Positions 1 to 6,851 of a stretch of DNA of 64,000 bases are shown piece after piece. This DNA is from GCA-2731375 sp964631725 (lineage in GTDB: Bacteria; Pseudomonadota; Alphaproteobacteria; GCA-2731375). Below the pieces are notes generated by a model. That model was not told the DNA's origin, ran no database searches, and worked only from the letters and a program-made list of their open reading frames with translations. The stretch is taken from positions 1 through 64,000 of the forward strand of contig CAZVYX010000001.1 of the NCBI GenBank assembly GCA_964631725.1, in the 5' to 3' direction. Positions within the stretch are counted from its first letter, which is position 1; the number at the start of each line of letters is the position of its first letter. The position numbers and the translations under genes are program-made.

Positions 1-79
1 GCCCAATGAGTATGATCCCGTGGGCGGCCGGGAGGGGGAGCGGGTGGCACGGAACTCAACAAATGTTGAGACAAACCAT

Positions 80-1177
80 ATGGATACGCTGACCCAGATC
101 GTGCTTGGCGCCGGTGTCGGCGTCGCCGTTCTGGGCCGGCGTCTCGGCCCGCGCCGCGCCGCCATCGCGGGCGGTCTGCTGGGGACGTTGCCGGACCTGG
201 ATGTGCTGATCCGCTTCGACGATCCGGTCGATGCCTTTGTCGGGCACCGGGGCTGGAGCCATTCGCTGCTGGTCCAGACCGCGCTGACACCGTTGTTCGG
301 CGAGGCCATGGTCCGCTTCATCGCCGCTCTGCGCTGGCAGCGCCCGGCCGCCTATCTGGCGGTTTTTCTTTGCCTGACCACCCACGCCCTGCTGGATGCC
401 ATGACAATTTACGGCACCAAGCTGTTGTGGCCGCTGTCGGGGGAGCCATTCGCCGTCGGCTCGATCTTCATCATCGACGCCCTGTATACGCTGCCCTTGC
501 TGATTGCGATGATCTGGGCCCTGTGTCTGCCCCAATGGTCGCGCCGCATGGGCCGGGTGGTGACGCTGGCGCTGGCCTTGTCCACCGGCTATCAGCTTTG
601 GTGCGTCGCAGCGCAGCAGATCGTGACGGCGCGGGCCCAGGCGATGCTGGACCGGGCCGGCATTGCGGCCGAGAGGATGCTCGCCATTCCCACCCCCTTC
701 AACAGCTATTTCTGGCGCGTCATTGCCATGCAGAATGGACGCTATCTGAACATCTATCTGCCGGTTTTCGCCGGCGCGGACCAAACCACGGTCTATGAAC
801 ATCCCCGCGGCCTGTCGCTGGCGGCCTGCCTCAGTGGCAATCCCAGTCTGGACAAACTGGCCTGGTTCAGCCGCGGCTATTACCGCCTTGATCAGCGGCC
901 CGGCCAACTGGGAGACGAAATTGTGTTTTCCGACCTGCGCATGGGCCTGACGCCGAACTATGCCTTCCAATTCGCCATTGCCCAGGTCCGACCCGGCGGC
1001 GCTCAAGCAATACCGCCGCGCCGCCTGAGCGGGCCACGGGGCACCTGGGCGGATATCGAATGGTTGCTGGCCAATCTTACCCACGATCCCGCCGTGCGCC
1101 TGGCGGAGCGTGACGCCTGGATACGCAGCGCCAATCTGTCCCAGACTACCGGCATCAAAACCGCTGACGCTTGTTAA
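80..1177 (+). CDS. YdjM-like membrane-bound metal-dependent hydrolase
   Basis: A 365-residue inner-membrane protein of the YdjM/DUF457 'LexA-regulated metal-dependent hydrolase' type. The start is set at the ATG at 80 because homologues begin with an M-D-T-L-T-Q-like N-terminus; the frame is open upstream to 20 but that extension is low-complexity. The N-terminal half carries the family signature: D39/D41 (PDLDVL), the H56-R-G-W-S-H61-S motif, and H102 with D106 (THALLDA), likely metal ligands. Several hydrophobic segments follow up to about residue 190, and the last 170 residues look soluble. The substrate is unknown for the whole family. No partner is evident; the next gene is 70 bases downstream. 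Confidence 0.8.
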   Translation: MDTLTQIVLGAGVGVAVLGRRLGPRRAAIAGGLLGTLPDLDVLIRFDDPVDAFVGHRGWSHSLLVQTALTPLFGEAMVRFIAALRWQRPAAYLAVFLCLTTHALLDAMTIYGTKLLWPLSGEPFAVGSIFIIDALYTLPLLIAMIWALCLPQWSRRMGRVVTLALALSTGYQLWCVAAQQIVTARAQAMLDRAGIAAERMLAIPTPFNSYFWRVIAMQNGRYLNIYLPVFAGADQTTVYEHPRGLSLAACLSGNPSLDKLAWFSRGYYRLDQRPGQLGDEIVFSDLRMGLTPNYAFQFAIAQVRPGGAQAIPPRRLSGPRGTWADIEWLLANLTHDPAVRLAERDAWIRSANLSQTTGIKTADAC

Positions 1178-1247
1178 TGCTGGCGCAAACCGTCTAGGAT
1201 TGGGCCAACAACTCCAGCATTCCCTCTAGAACAGGAAGCCGCGCATC

Positions 1248-1877
1248 ATGAAATTCTACGATTGCAAGACCGCTCCCTCACCCCGGCGCGTGCGCATTTT
1301 TATCGCCGAAAAGGGCCTCGATATCGAAACCGTCGACATCGACATGCGCAAGGGCGAGCAGATGAGCGAGGAATACCGCGCCATCAATCCCAATTGCACC
1401 GTGCCGGCGCTGGTTCTCGACGATGGCAATATTCTGCAGACTACCGCCGGTATTTGGGCCTATCTGGAGGATATGCACCCCGAACCGCCGCTGATGGGTG
1501 CGACGGCACTGGAGAAGGGCCGGATCGCTGATACCCGCTGGAAGATCGAATTCAGCGGCATGCTGGCGATGGCTGAAGCCTTGCGCAACTCAGCACCGCC
1601 CATGAAGGGCCGCGCCCTGCCGGGACCGGACAATTTCGAACAGATCCCGGAATTGGCCGAACGGGGCAAGGAGCGGGTGAAACTGTTCCTGGGCCGCGTC
1701 GACGCCCTGATCGGCGACAAGCCGTTCGCCGCCGGTGACAACTATTCCGTGGCCGATATCGATCTGATGATCATGATCGATTTCGCCGGCTGGCTGAAGA
1801 TGGGCCTGCCCGATGATGCGGCGAACGCCCGGCGCTGGTACGAATCCGTTTCCAGCCGGCCCAGCGCCAAGCTGTAA
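1248..1877 (+). CDS. glutathione S-transferase family protein
   Basis: 209 residues with the two-domain GST layout: a thioredoxin-like N-terminal domain (about 1-80, including N-P-N-C-T-V-P-A-L around residue 47, where the cis-proline V-P binds the glutathione backbone) and an all-helical C-terminal domain (about 90-200) with the N-capping/hydrophobic-staple region V-A-D-I-D. It would conjugate glutathione to, or reduce, small electrophiles in the cytoplasm. The ATG at 1248 follows an AGGAAG-type ribosome site. A VOC gene follows 58 bases downstream, and GST and VOC genes often sit together in detoxification or catabolic loci. The substrate cannot be read from sequence. Confidence 0.87.
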   Translation: MKFYDCKTAPSPRRVRIFIAEKGLDIETVDIDMRKGEQMSEEYRAINPNCTVPALVLDDGNILQTTAGIWAYLEDMHPEPPLMGATALEKGRIADTRWKIEFSGMLAMAEALRNSAPPMKGRALPGPDNFEQIPELAERGKERVKLFLGRVDALIGDKPFAAGDNYSVADIDLMIMIDFAGWLKMGLPDDAANARRWYESVSSRPSAKL

Positions 1878-1935
1878 GCCGGGATCGAAACCGGGAAAAC
1901 AATCGCAAGCAACTTGAAAACGAGGAGGAAGAGCA

Positions 1936-2322
1936 ATGCCGAAATGGATCGATCACATCGTGGTGCGCGTCAAGGATATCGAAGAGAGCCTCAGGGACTA
2001 CGAAGACAAGCTGGGCATGAAGGCCAGCAAGGGCCCCGACGAGATACCGGAATTGGGCATGACCCGGGCGATCCTGCCCCTGGGTGACGATGGCCGCTTT
2101 ATCGAGATTGCCGAACCCCTGGGCGAAGGCGGAGCCATTGGCGGCGCGCTGGAGCGTTATGGTGAAGGGGTGCATCTGGTTGCCCTGGCGGTGGATAATC
2201 TGGCCGAGGCAACGGCGGAAATGAAGGCCAACGGGGCGCGGGTTATTGAGGCCGGGACCCAGGTATTCATCCATCCCAAGGACGGCCACGGCGTGATGTA
2301 TCAACTGATCGAACGGCCATAG
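1936..2322 (+). CDS. VOC-fold (glyoxalase/bleomycin-resistance-like) protein
   Basis: 128 residues forming one vicinal-oxygen-chelate unit: two beta-alpha-beta-beta-beta modules starting W-I-D-H-I-V-V-R-V (H7 probable metal ligand) and G-V-H-L-V-A-L-A-V (H about 76), with glutamates at the ends of the modules (R-F-I-E-I-A). The length and the paired His/Glu positions resemble methylmalonyl-CoA epimerase and glyoxalase I relatives. An AGGAGGAAGAG ribosome site lies just before the ATG. It follows the GST gene and is probably co-transcribed. The exact reaction is undetermined. Confidence 0.82.
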   Translation: MPKWIDHIVVRVKDIEESLRDYEDKLGMKASKGPDEIPELGMTRAILPLGDDGRFIEIAEPLGEGGAIGGALERYGEGVHLVALAVDNLAEATAEMKANGARVIEAGTQVFIHPKDGHGVMYQLIERP

Positions 2323-2364
2323 GTTCAACTGTCCGGGCCCGGCGTCCGAACATTGGGTTAGTAT

Positions 2365-3177
2365 TCAGGTGATCCGCTGGCGGATCGCCGCCGATAGCAG
2401 TTCGCTTACGACCACCACGGCGAAGATGGAAATCAGCATGACGCCGACTTCGCGCCAGGCGAACTGGTTGATCGATGAATAAAGCATGATGCCGATGCCG
2501 CCGGCGCCGACAAATCCAAGCACCGTGGATTCCCGGATGTTGATGTCCCAGCGGTAGACCGAGGTGCCCCAGATGACCGGCAGCACCTGGGGTAGAATGC
2601 CGATCCAAAGGACCTGCAGGCGGGAGGCGCCGGTGGCCTCGATGGCCTCGACCGTGCCCTCGTCGATCTCCTCGATCGCCTCCGCGATCAGTTTGCCCAT
2701 GAAACCGATGGAGCGGGCGGCGATGGCCCAGACGCCGGCCACCGGCCCCGGCCCGAAAATAGAGATGAACAACAGGCCCCAGACCACCGTGTTTACCGAG
2801 CGGGAGGTGACCAGGATGAACCTGCCGATAAGCCAGGTCGCCGTATTGAAAGTAGTGTTGCGGGCCGAAAGGAAGGCAATGGGAAAAGCAATCACAAAGG
2901 TGACGATGGTTCCCAGGGTGGCGATGTGTATGGTCTCGACCAGCGGGTCCACCACGACCTCGAAAAAACCCCAATCGGGCGGGAACATGCGTACGAATAG
3001 ATCCGCCGCCTGCACATGGGCATCGAGGAAATAGAACCAGGGAATATCCAGTTGATGCACCGCCCAGGCCGCCACGAACATCGTGCCCAGATACCAGGCA
3101 TAGCGGATTAGCGTGACCCGCGGGCTGAAGCGGCGCCAAACTTCCGGATAGCGCTTGGCGTGTTCCTCGACCGTCAT
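2365..3177 (-). CDS. phnE: phosphonate-type ABC transporter permease (second PhnE)
   Basis: 270-residue integral membrane permease of the PhnE family. It has an N-terminal transmembrane segment (about 27-45) and a BPD-type transmembrane core from about residue 80 to 265, with the EAA cytoplasmic loop (E-A-I-E-A-T-G-A-S-R) that docks on the ATPase. It is the last gene of phnD-phnC-phnE-phnE and overlaps the preceding permease by 4 bases (ATGA), which implies translational coupling. The two permeases probably form a heterodimer. The family imports phosphonates, phosphite or related phosphorus esters; which one cannot be read here. Confidence 0.9.
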   Translation of the reverse strand: MTVEEHAKRYPEVWRRFSPRVTLIRYAWYLGTMFVAAWAVHQLDIPWFYFLDAHVQAADLFVRMFPPDWGFFEVVVDPLVETIHIATLGTIVTFVIAFPIAFLSARNTTFNTATWLIGRFILVTSRSVNTVVWGLLFISIFGPGPVAGVWAIAARSIGFMGKLIAEAIEEIDEGTVEAIEATGASRLQVLWIGILPQVLPVIWGTSVYRWDINIRESTVLGFVGAGGIGIMLYSSINQFAWREVGVMLISIFAVVVVSELLSAAIRQRIT

Positions 3178-3983
3178 CGCAGCTTGCCCCTGATCCAGGC
3201 GCTGAAAAATTCGCCGATGAACACCAGCGCCACGATCGAGATAAGGATCGCCAGGCTGAAATCGAAATCATAACGGTTGAACGAGGCTTGCAGAACCTGG
3301 CCGATGCCGCCCGCGCCGACAATACCGACCACGGTTGAATGACGGATATTGGCGTCCAGGCGGTAGATGGAAACACCCAGATAGCGCGGCAGGATGTGCG
3401 GCGTCACCGCATAGATCAGAAATTTCGGAAAGCTGGCGCCGGTTGCCCGCACCGCCTCCATGGGGCCGGAGGTCATATTTTCGATATCCTCCGCCAGCAT
3501 CTTGGCGATGAAACTAAGGGAGGCCACGATCAGGGTCAGGACGCCCGCCAGAGGGCCAAAGCCAAAGATCTTGACAAAAATGATCGCGATGATGACTTCA
3601 TGAAAGGTCCGGGTGATGACAATGATGCCCCGGGCCACCAGATAGACCGGCCGGGGTGCAAGATTGCGGGCCGCGCACAGGCCCACGGGAATAGCCAGGG
3701 CCATGCCGAAAAAACTGGCCGCGAAGGCCATTTGCAGGCTTTCCCTGATGCCTTTCAACAGCAGTTCCCAGCGCCCAAAATCGGGGGGAAACATGCGGCC
3801 GAACAATTTGCCTGCCCGATCGAAGCCCTGAACCACACGCAGCCAATCAACTTCCAGCGAGCCGACGGCCCAAAGGATATACAGCACCACCACGGCAACA
3901 ACCGCGCGCTGGGCAAAGGGATTGGTGATCAGGCCGGGCCGGCTCCAGGTTGTGGGATAGGCGGTTGCCTCGGGCGTACTCAT
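3174..3983 (-). CDS. phnE: phosphonate-type ABC transporter permease (first PhnE)
   Basis: 269 residues, paralogous to the next gene in the operon. It has an N-terminal transmembrane helix (about 27-43), a periplasmic stretch with F-G-R-M-F-P-P-D-F (also present in the partner as V-R-M-F-P-P-D-W), then five to six membrane segments and an EAA loop (E-A-V-R-A-T-G-A-S-F). The start overlaps the end of phnC by 4 bases and the stop overlaps the next phnE by 4 bases, so the three are tightly coupled. It forms the channel with its partner in the inner membrane. Confidence 0.9.
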   Translation of the reverse strand: MSTPEATAYPTTWSRPGLITNPFAQRAVVAVVVLYILWAVGSLEVDWLRVVQGFDRAGKLFGRMFPPDFGRWELLLKGIRESLQMAFAASFFGMALAIPVGLCAARNLAPRPVYLVARGIIVITRTFHEVIIAIIFVKIFGFGPLAGVLTLIVASLSFIAKMLAEDIENMTSGPMEAVRATGASFPKFLIYAVTPHILPRYLGVSIYRLDANIRHSTVVGIVGAGGIGQVLQASFNRYDFDFSLAILISIVALVFIGEFFSAWIRGKLR

Positions 3984-4810
3984 CCCGCGGCGGCCGCCTT
4001 TTCCAAATCGTCGCTGCCGCCCGGGCGGTCGTCGCCGCCATCATCATCGCCGCCGCCGACCGTCGTGCTCCAATCTTCCTCGCCGTAGATTTCGGTTAGA
4101 ACGGTTTCGTTCAGTTCATCCGGGCCGCCATCAAAGACGATCCTGCCGGCGGCCAGGCCGACGACGCGGTCCGCATAGGTCTGCGCCAGCGGTACATCAT
4201 GGATATTCAAAAGAGTTGGCGTGCCCCGTTCATGCGCCAATTCAACAATAATGCGCATGATCTGCCGCGAGGTCTTGGGGTCCAGGCTGGCGGTGGGCTC
4301 GTCGACCAGCAGCAGGTCGGGCTGCTGCATCAGCGCCCGGCCAATCCCGACACGCTGCCGCTGGCCGCCGGAAATGGAATCGGCGCGGGTATTTTCGTAT
4401 CCCTTCAGGCCGACCCGGTCCAACAGCGCATAGGCGGCCTGGACGTCCGCAGGGGGATATTTTCGGCGGAAACTGCGCCAAAAACTGACATAGCCCAACC
4501 GGCCCGACAGCACATTCTCCATCACTGTCAGCCGTTCCACCAGATTGTATTCCTGGAAGATCATGCCCATGCGCCGGCGCGCCTTGCGCAGCGCACCCCG
4601 GCTCAGCTTGGTGATATCCGCTCCATCCAGCACGATCGAACCTGATGTGGGCTCGACCAGGCGGTTGACGCAGCGGATCAGGGTGGACTTGCCGGCCCCC
4701 GAGGGTCCGATGATGGCGACGACCTGTGGTTTGTCGATGGTCAGGCTAACGCCATGCAGGGCCCGAAGGCCCGTGGGATATTCCTTAACAAGATCGGTAA
4801 TGGTCAGCAT
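3980..4810 (-). CDS. phnC: phosphonate-type ABC transporter ATP-binding protein PhnC
   Basis: 276-residue cytoplasmic ATPase that powers the PhnD/PhnE importer. Visible motifs are Walker A G-P-S-G-A-G-K-S-T (about 34-42), a Q-loop at F-Q-E-Y-N-L-V-E, the ABC signature S-G-G-Q-R-Q-R-V-G, Walker B L-L-L-V-D-E-P-T with D-loop S-L-D, and an H-loop histidine (I-H-D-V). It carries an unusual Gly/Asp-rich acidic tail (about residues 250-265, including three consecutive Asp) before an Ala-rich end, absent from typical PhnC of about 250-260 residues. It lies 79 bases after phnD, separated from it by a strong hairpin, and overlaps the next permease by 4 bases. Confidence 0.92.
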   Translation of the reverse strand: MLTITDLVKEYPTGLRALHGVSLTIDKPQVVAIIGPSGAGKSTLIRCVNRLVEPTSGSIVLDGADITKLSRGALRKARRRMGMIFQEYNLVERLTVMENVLSGRLGYVSFWRSFRRKYPPADVQAAYALLDRVGLKGYENTRADSISGGQRQRVGIGRALMQQPDLLLVDEPTASLDPKTSRQIMRIIVELAHERGTPTLLNIHDVPLAQTYADRVVGLAAGRIVFDGGPDELNETVLTEIYGEEDWSTTVGGGDDDGGDDRPGGSDDLEKAAAAG

Positions 4811-4828
4811 GGTTCATATTACCACATG

Positions 4829-4862
4829 GGGCGCGGCGGACCTTTTGTGATCCGCCGCGCCC
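4829..4862 (-). promoter_or_regulatory. strong intercistronic hairpin between phnD and phnC
   Basis: A perfect 12-base-pair inverted repeat: arms 4829-4840 and 4851-4862 (GGGCGCGGCGGA and its complement) around a 10-base loop. It fills the 79-base gap between the phnD stop and the phnC start. On the transcribed (minus) strand no run of U follows, so it is not a classical intrinsic terminator. Stem-loops here commonly stabilise the upstream binding-protein message or attenuate transcription into the membrane components. That role is inferred. Confidence 0.6.
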
Positions 4863-4889
4863 TTGGGTTCATAGACGCGAAATGAGGCC

Positions 4890-5930
4890 CTATTTCTTCT
4901 TTTTCTTTTTCTTCTTTTTCAGCTTCAGACCCTTTAGAGCGGCATCGCTGTACACCACGCCGTTGGTCTCCTGGATCGTGCGGATGTCGGACCAATGTTC
5001 CTTGAACGTGATGGGGATGAACTTATCCGACTTCTTGCCGAACTCCTTCTTCAGGGCCGTGCCTGTCCAATCGAAAGTCAGGAATGCCTCCGAAACCTTT
5101 TTCTGCAAATCGGGATGCAGATTGTATACATAGCCATACGAGGTGGTCGGGAACAAACGCGATTGCCATATGATCCGCAGGTCGCCCTTGTCGACGATGC
5201 CCTTGTCGTGCATCCGGTCGAGGACCGAAGAGGCGACCGGAGCCGCGTCATAGTCCTTGTTCGCGACACCCATGATGGAATTGTCGTGCTTGCCGGAATA
5301 GATCACCTTGTAGTCCTTGTCCGGAACCACGCCCAGGGATTTGAACAAGGCGCGCGGCGCCTGATTGCCCGAATTTGATGATGGCGTGACATGGGCGATC
5401 TTGCGGTTCTTCATCTGGGATACCTTGGTGATATCGGTATCCTTGTGGGTAATCAGCTGCAAACGGTAGCCGAACCGGCCGTCCGCCTTGCCCATGATCG
5501 CGATAGGCACATAGCCGGCCAGATTAACGCCAAATACCGTGGGGCCGGTCGAGATGCCGGCCACATGCAGGCGGCCCGAGCGCATGGCCTCAACCTGCGC
5601 CGCATAGGACTCGGCGCCGTACCATTTGACCTTCTTGCCGGTTTTCTTGGCCATATAGTCCATGAATTCGACAAACACATTCTCATACACCGAAGGATCT
5701 TCCACCGGCGTATAGGAAAATATCAATGTGCCCGGGTTGAGCCATTTCGAGGCATCGGTGGGTGTGTCGGCGACCAGGTCGCCGTTGTCGTCGCAAAAGC
5801 GGCTATCGAGGTTGCCACGGTTCTTGCAAGCCGCCGCCGCCGGGTTTGCGCCGGAGATTGCCAATGCCAAGGCTGTGGTGGCGAAGATGCCGGCGGACAG
5901 AAACCGCCGCTTGGTCATAAACGAATTCAT
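4890..5930 (-). CDS. phnD: phosphate/phosphite/phosphonate ABC transporter substrate-binding protein PhnD
   Basis: 346-residue periplasmic binding protein. The N-terminus M-T-K-R-R-F-L-S-A-G followed by a hydrophobic Ala-rich stretch ending N-P-A-A-A is an export signal with a twin-Arg-containing n-region lacking a full Tat motif. The mature part has the PhnD features: G-T-L-I-F-S-Y-T near the start, G-R-L-H-V-A-G-I-S-T-G-P-T (phosphoryl-binding Ser/Thr loop), and V-T-P-S-S-N-S-G-N-Q-A-P-R. A GGGAGA ribosome site precedes the ATG. The C-terminus ends in nine consecutive lysines, which is not a family feature. It heads the phnDCEE cluster, 90 bases after a HAD phosphatase gene on the same strand. 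Confidence 0.9.
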   Translation of the reverse strand: MNSFMTKRRFLSAGIFATTALALAISGANPAAAACKNRGNLDSRFCDDNGDLVADTPTDASKWLNPGTLIFSYTPVEDPSVYENVFVEFMDYMAKKTGKKVKWYGAESYAAQVEAMRSGRLHVAGISTGPTVFGVNLAGYVPIAIMGKADGRFGYRLQLITHKDTDITKVSQMKNRKIAHVTPSSNSGNQAPRALFKSLGVVPDKDYKVIYSGKHDNSIMGVANKDYDAAPVASSVLDRMHDKGIVDKGDLRIIWQSRLFPTTSYGYVYNLHPDLQKKVSEAFLTFDWTGTALKKEFGKKSDKFIPITFKEHWSDIRTIQETNGVVYSDAALKGLKLKKKKKKKKK

Positions 5931-6020
5931 GATGCTCTCCCAAAATTCCTGCTGTCAGTTCTCGACTGCTTTTTGCAGCCTTGTAACAGGACTGTTGCAC
6001 GGTTGGTGGGACAATGCAAT

Positions 6021-6827
6021 TTACCTCGCGGCCATCAGGGCCCGCGCCAATTCGGCGAATCCGGCGCCCGAAGAAGCGTCCGTAAGAAAGCGTGGTTCGG
6101 CGTCCAATCGGCCCTTGAAAGTAGACAAATTGGCGACGCCTACAGCGTTCCGAAAGAAGCCGAACATGGGTGCATCGTTGGGGGAATCTCCGACGAACAC
6201 GATCGTCCCATTGTCTGCGTCGGGATCCAGTGATGTCTCCCGCAACAGGAACTGCCGCGTCATGGACAATTTGTCATGGTCGCCGAACCAGCCGTTGACA
6301 TGGATTGAGCTGATCTTGGCCTGGGCTCCGGCCGCCTGAAAGAGTGCCACGATGCGCTCAACATCCGCCATGGGCAGCGCCGGCACATCTTCCCGGAAAT
6401 CAATGGCCAGGTCCGCCTGGCGGCTGAATTGATCGGAGGCCTGGGCGGAACCGGGGACTTCCGCCAGAATTTGGCGGCACAACTCGTCGAGCCGGCGCCG
6501 ATATGCCGCCCGCGTTTCCTCGTCCTGGGCATAGTGGCGGATCATCCGTTGCGAATCCGCATCATGACGAAAATAGAAAGCACCATTTTCGCCAACCACA
6601 CCATCGACGGGCCACATGCGGGCGATGTGATCGCACCAGCCAGCCGGACGGCCGGTAATTGGCGCCAGCAAGAATCCGGCGGCCTGCAAATCTCCCATGG
6701 CGTCATAGGCCTCGGCAGTCAGCTTGCCGTCCGTCGTCAAGGTGTCGTCAATGTCGAACAAAACCGCCCGCACCGCCTGTCGGTCCTGAAGGGAGAATTC
6801 AGCCAGCGGCCTCATCATGCTCGACAT
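6021..6827 (-). CDS. HAD-superfamily (IIB-type) phosphatase
   Basis: 268 residues. HAD motif I D25-I-D27-D-T-L-T gives the nucleophile and acid/base aspartates; motif II T-G-R-P-A-G-W lies near residue 58; motif IV G-D-S-P-N-D-A-P-M-F is near residue 218. The inserted cap between motifs II and III places it in subclass IIB, with sugar-phosphate phosphatases such as sucrose-6-phosphate and mannosyl-3-phosphoglycerate phosphatases. The start has several Met options (M1, M4, M5). It lies between the heparinase-like gene (24 bases upstream) and phnD (90 bases downstream), so it may release phosphate from an imported or glycan-derived compound; that is inference. Confidence 0.82.
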   Translation of the reverse strand: MSSMMRPLAEFSLQDRQAVRAVLFDIDDTLTTDGKLTAEAYDAMGDLQAAGFLLAPITGRPAGWCDHIARMWPVDGVVGENGAFYFRHDADSQRMIRHYAQDEETRAAYRRRLDELCRQILAEVPGSAQASDQFSRQADLAIDFREDVPALPMADVERIVALFQAAGAQAKISSIHVNGWFGDHDKLSMTRQFLLRETSLDPDADNGTIVFVGDSPNDAPMFGFFRNAVGVANLSTFKGRLDAEPRFLTDASSGAGFAELARALMAAR

Positions 6828-6851
6828 GGGCTCATCCGAGACCGCATACGG

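Noticed and set aside
2336..2345. CCGGGCCCGG-type palindrome between the VOC and phnE genes as a terminator
   Set aside because: It has no loop or T-run and is too short to claim.
5391..6233. 280-codon plus-strand ORF opposite phnD and the HAD gene
   Set aside because: It spans two genes with clear catalytic or binding motifs and has no domain of its own.
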